Below, in pieces: positions 55,206-64,000 of a DNA stretch of 64,000 nucleotides. Origin of the DNA: Prostheceraeus crozeri (Eukaryota; Platyhelminthes; Polycladida; Euryleptidae). The notes under the pieces were generated by a model. It ran no database searches. It saw only the letters and a program-made list of their open reading frames with translations, and had not been told where the DNA came from. Numbering within the stretch: position 1 is the first letter of the stretch; each line of letters starts with the position of its first letter. Position numbers and translations under genes: made by a program. The stretch is from NCBI GenBank assembly GCA_907163375.1, contig CAJQUW010007539.1, forward strand, positions 829,060 through 893,059, given 5' to 3'.

Positions 55206-58200
55206 CCCGATGATAAAGTCGGAGAGGGACTTTATAAGTAAAATCATTTGAAAGGCATTAGCACCACTGTCAATCAAGACATGTAAAAAACAAGAATTTG
55301 AAACACATCAAAAAAAGGAATCATGTTCACTTAGCATGCAACAATTTCAAAGTGGAGCATGTTATGGGCATGCTCAGACATCAGCTTCTTCAAAGAGGCA
55401 CAGTTTGTTTATGGATCGCAGTTTCAGCGAATTTTCTGAGCGAACTTCTACGGTGCGAACTAGACCATCGTGCCCCGTGCGCACACTTTCAACGACTCCA
55501 AGAGGCCATTGTCCACGAGGAAGAGCATCATCCACCACAGGAACGACGTCACCAACTTGAACGTTGCGCTGTTTCTTTCTCCATCGATTTCGGGTTTGTA
55601 GGAGAGGAATATACTCCTTGGTCCGGCGCTTCCAACACGTTCGCTAAGAAATGCGCTCGTTTCCAACGCTTCTTACGGTTTGTGTCATTTCTGTAAAATG
55701 CACCAGGAGGACAACTGGAATTATACCTTAAAAGCAATAACTTGGAAGGAGTCAGTATGTCAGGACCTTGAACATTATTAGTTAGTGGAACTAAAGGGCG
55801 ATCATTAAGGATTCTCTCAACTTCTGCAAGAATTTTCACCAAACTTTCATCATATAAAGTCTGTTTTCCTACGATAACTGAAAGAATGCGCTTAACAGAT
55901 CTTATCAATCGTTCCCGAACTCCACCTTGATGTGGTGAACCGGGAATAATAAATCTCCATTTAATACACTTTTTCAACAATTCTGATCGAATTATAGTTT
56001 GGTTCAGTGAAGACAGCTGAGTACGCAACTCTCGATGAGCTACCTTAAAGTTGGAGCCATTATCAGTAAATATGACATCAGGGATGCCACAATGAGCGAC
56101 GAATCGACTTAGGCAACACAAGAATGAATCAGTCGTCAAGCTATGAGCTAATTCTATACGGACTGCACGACTAGACATGCAAGTAAAAATGCAGCCATAT
56201 CTTTTCACAAACGATCTCTTGCAACGAACAGACATGGGACCGAAAAAATCTATTCCTACATTGATGAATGGACTCTGACTAACTGCAACTCGTTCTTTTG
56301 GAAGATGGCCCATTTTTTGAGCGACAGGATTCCGATCAATTCGACGACAAACGAAGCAACTGCTAATTACTCGTTTAACGGAAGCTATGCCTCTTAAAAT
56401 CCAAAATTCTTGACGAAGATATCCAAGAATTTGATGAGTCTAGCAGTTTGAAGAAACTAAAGAAACTCCAACATGTCCGTTTCTTTCATGGATTTGTCGA
56501 ATAATTAAGGTCGCTATGTGACTGTCTGAGGACAAGATAATTAGATGTACACAATCGTAAGGTAAATCGGAGTGTTCCAGTCGTCCACCAACTCGGATCA
56601 AGCCATTATTCATAAAGGGGCAAAATGATCTCATTCGACTATCTTTCATGACATTTTCATTCGAAGACAGTTGCTTTTCTTCATTTGGAAAACTGGATTT
56701 CTATGTTATGATTAGAATGTCTCTCTTTGCATTGTTCAATTCGCTGACCGAAATTCCAGACCGCTCTATATTTCCGCGTTTCAGATATTTCCACATACAG
56801 TAAGATTTGAAGCGAGTTAACCATACAGATAATCTCTGCAGTTTTTCAAAAGACGATATTGATGAAATCATTTTCTGGATGGCACTTTCATCCTAACTGG
56901 TGACAGCACAAACCACTTTCTCGTGATCATCCTCGATTCTCTCAGTGAGAGAGATAGAAGGCTGTTCTGGAAATATTGAGCTTGAACTTTGCAGGAAGTC
57001 TGGTCTATGAGACCATCTATCGAGTTTTTCTCGTCCATCTGCAAAGACCCCTCGAGAAGCCATATCAGCTGGATTCAAGCTCGAAGGCACACAGTGCCAC
57101 TGTTCAACTTCAATTACGTCATGTATCGATTCGCGAAAAATGTCTTGTATCTGGTGGTTTTGTTACTGATGTAATGTAAGAACGCTTGAGAATCCGTCCA
57201 AAAGTAAGTTTTGTCAATTTTCATTCTCATTTCCTGAATTATGCTTTGATGCATCCATAGCTGAGAGTTCAAGTCGAAGAATAGTTATGCTATTTATCGG
57301 CGCTAGACAAGATTTTCCAGCTACCAATGTGCATTTGTTTGTTCCGCATTCATCGTACATTGCAAAAAAACGGAGCGCGACTCCATAAGCAATGCTCGAA
57401 GCGTCTACAAAGTGATGTAATTCAGACGTAAATATTGTATTCAAATCATTCAGTTTGACACATCGATCGACCTTCAAGTTTTGGAGCGCTGGGAGAGATT
57501 CTATCCACTTTTTCACTTTCAGCTTCTTCTCAACGGGAATATCGTCATCCCATCCATAATTGCTACGACAAAGATCTTAAAGATTCAACTTCGGAATTAG
57601 GGTAACTGGAGCGATCAAGCCCAATGGATCATACAAAGAGCTCGCTGACGAGAGGATTTCTCTTCTGATTGACGGAATACTTTTGGCATCGATGCTAAAC
57701 GAGAAGGTGTCATCATGAATATTCCATTTTAAACCAAACGCTTTGTGATTCAGTAAATCCTTCTCAATTTCAACGTCAACCGCAGAAGGTATAGCTTTCT
57801 CATTTGGTAATGATTTCAAAATTTTAATATTATTTGATACAAATTTTGTCAAGTTAAATCCACTATTCCGCAAAAGAGACTGAAGCTGGAAGACTAATTT
57901 TTCGCCGTCATCAACTGTCCTGACAGTTTTCAAGCAATCATCGACATAGAAGTTGTTTAAAACGGTGGAAACAGTTTCTGGGTCAAATTCATCTGAAAAG
58001 TCTCGAGCTGTCTTCTGTAAAGGAATTGTGCAAGCACTCGGAGACGAAGTGGCACCAAAATATGGACCGTCATGCAATCTGCTTCAGGTTCTCGACGAAG
58101 ATTGCCGTCAGGCCACCATAGAAATCTCATAGGTATCTCTTATCGTCATCTTTGACAGGAACTTGATGAAACATGGTCTCAATATCAGCGATGAAGGCGA

Positions 58201-59409
58201 TGCAATCCATTCGAAATCACACCAGAACGCCGATGAGGTTATTCACAAGGTAAGGAGCTTGAAGCAAGCAGTCGTTGAGCGAGCGATTCCTGTACTTTGA
58301 GGCGCAATCTAAAGCCACTCTGACTTTACCAGGCTTGTTATGATTAAGCACACAATGATGTGGAAGAAACCAAACATTGAACTCAGAAAATGATTCAGAC
58401 AAGGGGTCATCTTTTTCTGCATGACCGTCGCGAATGAACTTTTCGATAGTGTTGCAATACGCCTTCCGCAATTTTTCATCTTTCACTAATCTACGCTTCA
58501 AAGAATTGAGACGAAATTCGGCTTGATATTATTATCGAGCTTCTCAATGCCCTTTCGGCAAGGCAGTGATATGAAGTATCTTAATCCGTTGTGTTCAGCG
58601 CTTCTTTCGAATATATCCAGAGCTTTTCGATCTTCAACCGATGTGACAGTTTCATTACTGAGCACAGAGTCAGTGAAGTCTGTCTTCCACATCTTCTAAA
58701 ACTGTTGAAATAAGTCAGCCTTCTGAAAATTAACGAAATTCGAAGAAGAGGTTGACAGACGAGAATTTGTCCCGAGAACCGACCATCCCAAAACAGACTT
58801 GATAGCGTAAGGTTCTTTGCTACCCCCACGACGCTGATCTTCAACAAAGAACGCCTCTGGTACGTCGCCATCAATTAGCAGTTCGACTTGTGATGAATCA
58901 ATATCCGGAATAGGTAGGTCCTGCAAATGACGATACACATTCATATCATCTCGTTATCATAGATTCGATTGAAATGGGGAGTTCTTTCACCGACAGAACT
59001 TCATCGATGAGGACCAAGTGATACTCATCAGGAGAAAGACTTCGAATGTCGTCTTGGACGATTTGAGAGAGGATGAATTTGTCACCGTTGTGATATTCAA
59101 CGAAACGGGGTGCAATTCAAATTCAATCTTTTCATAAGATTCTCCGTGCAGAGCGTCACAGTCGATCCTTGATCTAACAAGGCGCAAGTCGAGATCTTCC
59201 GATGTCGCCCGTGAACTATCACTGGTAAAATGCGTAAGCTGACTTTCGGAGATCTGTTAGCAGGGCTACCCGTAGTACTGTTAGCCACGACACGAGCTTC
59301 CGATACCGTAGAAATTGCAGCCGATTCATTCGGCACATTTGAATGCTGACGATCAGCTTTGCGGCTGGTTTCCTTGTCTATGTGGACTAATTCATTATGC
59401 GGAAAAAGG

Positions 59410-60095
59410 ATGGATAGGTAGGAGGGAGGGGGGATAAGGAAAAAAAGGAAAGGAGCGAAGACGACAAAGAGGGACGCGTGCGTTCGCGCGGACCGCGGGC
59501 GTGTGGTCGCCTTTCCGGGCCTGCTGGTGGGGCGCCCACGTCGCCCCGCCGCGGCGGACTCGGAGGTGGGGCGGGCCTCCGTTTGCTTCCGTGGGTGCTC
59601 GGGGTGGCCGCGTGCGTGATGCGTGCCTGGCGCAACGTACCCCTAGGGCGGTGCTACCGATGCGCGTTTCACTCGGCGCCGGCCTCGGGTGGGTTGGGCT
59701 GCGCGGCGCTGGGCATCTGGTCCCGCGAGAATGAGTAAGACGACGGACCCACCCCCGGTCAGGGGCGTGCCCCCCTAGGCCACTAGACGCCTAATCTTCG
59801 CGGACCATCCCCCGCGTCCGGTTTTCCGCGAGCGGTCGGCCGTTGGGCGCGGGGGTCGGTCTTTCGGTGGGCCCTTGTCCACTCGTTGTCCCGCCGGGTC
59901 CGGAGTTCCGCTCCGCGGCTCCGAAGGCCCGAGTCGGTGGTGTGGGCGGTATCTGGTTTGGCGAACTCGCTTGGGCCCGCACGGGCGCCGCTCGCTCGTA
60001 TCGCGGTCCGGCACGGGCACCCGCCATGGCCGGGCGGAGGAGGGCGAGCTTGCCTCGCGGCTCCGGTCTGCGGTTTCCAATTCGGACAAATGGGC
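59410..60095. other. GC-rich island of unknown origin
   Basis: About 680 bp, dominated by G and C, begins abruptly after the protease end of the BEL/Pao remnant and stops near 60095, where AT-rich DNA resumes. Overlapping open frames occur on both strands, as expected of GC-rich DNA, and none has a recognisable domain. It resembles ribosomal spacer DNA in texture (CCGCGTCCGG, GGTCGGCCGTTGGGCGCGG). I could not find 18S, 5.8S or 28S landmarks. A spacer fragment, foreign DNA or an assembly join are all possible. Confidence 0.6.
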
Positions 60096-61885
60096 ATATT
60101 TCCGACACTGACACCTTCATATTCCTTGCTAAATACAATTCACAACCCAACAGCAACTCATTTGTAATAAACTACATAATCGTTTCAGCATATGACTTCA
60201 AAGAAAAATGCGGTACACTCCGAAATAAAATGATTTGCATAACTAATATCAACTCCCTACCTATCACCACTATTTTAACTAATGGCGTTCTACATTTTCC
60301 AAAAATTATAACGGAATTTCTATTACTCACAATACATGAAATCAAATTGTCTAACGTGCAACATTTTTTACCCTACAAAGCACCCAAAATTGGCGAAGTA
60401 AGCTTCAATGATATCTGGGTATAGATAGTAAGGCACACCACATCAAAATGCCAGTTAAAATGCGGTTCACTTGAAATACTCAAATGAAGGAAATGCGACA
60501 TATAGATTAGATAAAAGTACTTTCTATGGTAACTGTAAATTTCTATTGAAAATGCATGTACATCAATATTGGTATAGGCAATCTACCTAAGCCTTTGGAT
60601 GCCGATGGAAAGCCAACCACGTTTTGTGTTCATAAGCCAGGATTGCTATCTCGTCCACTGGTCCATCAGAGTTCATTGACATTTCCTTGATCCGTTTTGA
60701 TAATAGAGATGTATCACAACTATCTCCATCTGTACTATAACCATAGAAAGTGATAACACTCGGCTTCGCCTCGTGCTCCATTTTTCTGTGGTATTACAGA
60801 TGTCGTAGTTACGTGTATTTCACTATAATGCACATTGTCCTATTCTCAGCTGGCATTGCCTGTTTTATCAGATTTATTTTCTGTAAAAAACTGGAATTTC
60901 ATTTCGATTCCTTAACCGGCATTCTTCTTTTTGGCATGCATTGAGTTACTTAGAATCCATTGTCCATAACATGGATGAAGCAGTAATCACCTTTCCTTAA
61001 TGAATTCACACAGGTACAGAAATTCTAGGTTATCCACATTTGTGTAATTTTATGAAACATCAGCCCTACTTTGCTTTTTATGGCTGGGGTAATCTCATAA
61101 CTACACTTCGCAGAGTCAGCTATCTGTCCAGGGCACTTCACAATAGATCAGATCAACACTAAGATCGACTAAGGAATAGTATCGAAGAAAACTGACACCG
61201 AACCACTCGTCAAACTATCGATATGGGACCTAGCGATTTCAAAAGGCGAACCGGAAACGTTTACTTGAAGTAATCCTAGAGCTACTGATATCCTCTAATT
61301 ACCTAAAACAACGCAATGTTCAATCAACATTTATAGCTTAGTACCTTCGCAAGTAAAGAATAAGATAGTTTACTGATCATCCTGCACATTCCTCTCAATT
61401 ACCACGTTGAATTTCGTGATAAATTAGGCGTAAGATGTTTGTGGGTCGCCTTGAAGCGAAGCAGTTCATTTCATTGGCAAAGATGCCGCTGTTGTTAATT
61501 CAGCAATTCTCACTGCTAATGAACGAGGTCATGATGAATCGAAGTAGAACGAGGTGTGGCACAGGGCAAGTCGAAGTCCATATTATGGCGATCACAAATT
61601 AAGGAAACAATCACTGAATCAGGCAAAAAATTGATAAAGAACATTGGATTATCCTCGCAGTTGTCTGAAGATGCAGTAAACTCAATGGATGCATCAATGC
61701 ATGCGGTTCTGTAGGCGGTGTTTTCAACCTTCGAGTTGTTAAGTAAGATGAGCCTACTCTTCGGCCTCAGCGCACGATTTTCCATGAGAAGTTCAGCCGC
61801 TTCAGCAATTCTGCTATCGCAGACGTATCGATGAGCAGTCATTTTTGGACATGTCGATCGAAGAATGAAATTAAATTTGTTGATT
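60096..61885. other. Unassigned stretch with two possible minus-strand exons
   Basis: Frames at 61516-61842 (108 codons, with AAELLMENRALRPKSRLILL) and 60587-60781 (64 codons, opening MEHEAKPSVITFYGYSTDGD) look more protein-like than background. Both lie on the minus strand between the probable LTR and the GC island. They could be remnants of the retroelement's 5' part or exons of an unrelated gene. I recognise no family. Confidence 0.3.
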
Positions 61886-62308
61886 TTGTGTGCTCGAAGA
61901 ATGTAACAAGGTAATGTTTGATGCGGAGTCGACCAGAGCAGCGGATGTCAAGATACTAATCCGAATATTCTTCCGCGTACATGGCTATATCCGTTCAAAC
62001 AAATTTTGTTGGCTTTTTGTCCAATCTACGAGACAGAATTCAAAACGTGCCTAGATCGAGGTTCATAAAGTTGTTTTATAACTTCAGCAAAATTTGAATT
62101 TTTGGTGACATGCAAATTCTAATATAATGCATTTACCAATGCATTTACATAACAAAATGCACGTCAAAGTACAGTTCTATCATAGGACCGAAGGTGTATG
62201 CACAGACCATAGATCAGAAAGATCTATACAATTGCATCAAGATTCTCATGCGATGAAAGTCTAATGGTAAACTTCACATCGAAATATAAAACGACCAATA
62301 TATAATGC
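61886..62308 (-). repeat. Long direct repeat, copy B (probable 5' LTR)
   Basis: Partner of 54786-55205. It carries the same blocks with scattered one-base gaps and substitutions. It is followed directly by a GGTATGT-type interspersed repeat. Confidence 0.8.
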
Positions 62309-62324
62309 CGGGAAAATGTACTTA

Positions 62325-62638
62325 CATATATTTTTTGCTATGTGAACTTAAAGCTCATGCATACCAGAGGCACACGAATGAGGATGAATTTACATCGGGC
62401 CTCTATAAAAAACATAACTAACAACTCGTATTTCAGTGTAAACCAGCCAATCACAGATAGATACGTAGTTCGTATCGCTACATAGCAAGCACACACGAAA
62501 GAATGAAATGTCGTATGAAAAACATAACCAGATCCCGTAAGCATACGAGAATCTTGTATCAGATGTAGTTTCAAATTGCATGTGATTTAGGTATATGGAT
62601 TGTATGTAATTTTCGTCTCCAGCGATTTAACAGTGTAC
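62325..62638 (-). repeat. Interspersed GGTATGT-rich repeat, copy B
   Basis: Reverse-complement partner of 23633-23955. On the minus strand it starts GTACACTGTTAAATCGCTGG and ends near CACATAGCAAAAAATATA. Small gaps separate the two copies. No coding role. Confidence 0.75.
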
Positions 62639-64000
62639 ATTAAAGGAATGCATCAGCAATTGTTTTCCACTGCTACATATAGTTTGTCTATACAAATAAA
62701 TGGCCTCGATCATTTTACATGTACAGTCATTACTCTTGAACATCGAGCTATAGAAAGTGTTAAATGAGTTGCATCTCCGGAGTGTGGTTTGACGACGGCA
62801 AAATAACGTTGCAATCATGTCCATGCGTATAATGTGGGTATACTATTCATCACACCCAAAAAAGACATTCCATAGTATATACTATAGATTGCGACACAAA
62901 CAAAGCAACGTTGGAATTCCCATGAAGAACCACAGCTATTTTTTCCATGCCAACTATAAGTATGTTACATGCGTTCTAATGAACTTTTTCAAGTCGCATG
63001 TTGTCCTGTACACTTTAAAACGTATTGCCCAATGCTCATCAAATGAGTGGGGGGGGGGTGGCCCCCCCCCCTCCCCCCAATAGGCATAGGTACTGGATCC
63101 AGCTCTCCTGATCTTTCACCGATCGTGCAAGCGTGAATAGTTTTGTAGAAGGATGAAAGACGCATATCCACAGTTTTCTACCAAAATCGAGGCCCTTTTG
63201 AAGATTGTTATATGACAATGGGAAAGCATTGGAGCAAGAGAGATTGCATGTTCAGTATAACCTATGACCTTAATTTCATGTTGCCTGAGTAAGAACATAA
63301 ACAATGCTTGCTGTTGCATGCCGTGTTCAAGGCGCAACGCAGACAACCGTAGATGACGCAAGCTATAAATGCTCGCCGCGTCGTATTCATAAACATTCCC
63401 ATGTTTTAACGGCATCAGATCAAGTGATTTCTGACTCTTAGTGCAGCGCGTATGTACGCGGGTAGAAGAATAGAATGTCCTTAACCACGGATTGACTGAT
63501 TAGATCTCCACCGTTTAACCACTGATGTTTGGGGTGTTCCGTAATTAGGCGTGATTTACGCGTGGCATGTCACCTAGTGTTGTATCACTAAATTTGTTCT
63601 CATTGGAATAAATACTAAACTAGATAATCTGCTGATGTCAAAGTTGCTTACAATTTCATGTGGATACGTAATTACTAACCCATTTAGAAGTTAAGGCTGA
63701 ATTATGTCTTTTTATATCATACCGAAAGAATTGTCTCGGTAGCATAAAAAGAATAAGAAGTTTATTTCAGATAATGAAGACATATTATGTTCTGAGTAGT
63801 TTGATACCTAAATTAAAATACACCGTTGAGACTACGATTTGACATCGGACCTAACCTACTATCAATATCTCTCTCAAATATATCGTGCGTCTATCAATTG
63901 GTGAATGTATTTAAAAAACCCACAGGTTTTTCGGGGGTTTCAAAAATGAGTGGATTTTTTTGCCGACACTAATAATTGATTTTCACATTGATGGCGTGCC
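62639..64000. other. Non-coding stretch to the window end
   Basis: No supported gene. A low-complexity G-run followed by a C-run lies at about 63049-63077 (GGGGGGGGGGTGG then CCCCCCCCCC). Confidence 0.45.

Larger units (their letters stand above)
54786..62308 (-). mobile_element. BEL/Pao LTR retroelement, broken, with probable LTRs
   Basis: A fossil retroelement on the minus strand. Its pol parts, in order, are a retropepsin-like region (CALLDQGSTVTLC, about 59200), reverse transcriptase (about 58500-57600, with VWFLPHHCVLNHNKPGKVRV and NNFYVDDCL), an RNase H region (about 57500-57200), and a BEL-type integrase (about 56300-55550, PFINVGIDFFGPM and FTDNGSNFK) with the usual C-terminal domain down to about 55400. 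It is broken in several places, at least six. Direct repeats at 54786-55205 and 61886-62308 are probably its LTRs: read on the minus strand they begin TGTTCCGGCATT-like and end near CGAGCA, with a short G-rich tract before the 3' one. The LTRs differ by many small changes, so the copy is not young unless assembly errors contribute. Gag is not recognised. Confidence 0.75.

Noticed and set aside
59478-60424. Several long frames in the GC-rich island
   Set aside because: Long frames on both strands and in several phases are expected in GC-rich DNA. None shows a domain.
63047-63080. G-run and C-run that looks like a palindrome
   Set aside because: Homopolymer low complexity, possibly a sequencing artefact, with no structured flanks.

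Overview
The window is animal nuclear DNA. It holds a spliced Toll-like receptor gene, LINE, piggyBac and BEL/Pao remnants, many miniature inverted-repeat elements, and AT-rich non-coding sequence with short sparse frames. A protostome (P-type) Toll receptor and frequent ACATGTA-like words suggest an invertebrate, perhaps a lophotrochozoan. I cannot name the species.

Layout. 1-4150: two diverged inverted arms around a 2.6 kb spacer. 4676-5400: a fold-back element. 6424-6760: a LINE tail. 7001-7540: a miniature transposon with a nested palindrome. 7541-15700: no supported gene. 15802-19948 (minus): a two-exon Toll-like receptor of about 1015 residues. 21212-22568: a decayed piggyBac element between TTAA sites. 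22610-23955: two more miniature repeats.

24081-43575 is the main object: a 19.5 kb Polinton/adintovirus-like element with perfect 6-bp target duplications (GTCGTC), AG...CT ends and long terminal inverted repeats. It looks whole or nearly so and is probably a young insertion. It is far more AT-rich than its surroundings. Genes fall into three blocks: an adenain-like protease (plus) near the left end; a minus-strand virion block (phospholipase A2-integrase fusion, two small membrane/core-like proteins, capsid protein, a 57-aa protein, a fibre-like coiled coil); and a plus-strand block (zinc-finger proteins, a first P-loop ATPase, protein-primed DNA polymerase B, a coiled protein, penton-like minor capsid protein, packaging ATPase). 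A minus-strand membrane protein starts inside the right terminal repeat. Polymerase and integrase would copy and insert the genome; capsid, penton, protease and packaging ATPase would build and fill a particle.

The least explained feature is a set of short GC-rich palindromes scattered through this AT-rich element. Most have a GCGAAGC core. They lie in the terminal repeats, between genes, at stop codons, and in frame inside several proteins.

43582-64000: an R2-like LINE remnant (minus), non-coding DNA, two LINE tails meeting tail to tail near 51.4 kb, and a broken BEL/Pao retroelement probably flanked by LTRs and interrupted by a sharply GC-rich island at 59.4-60.1 kb.
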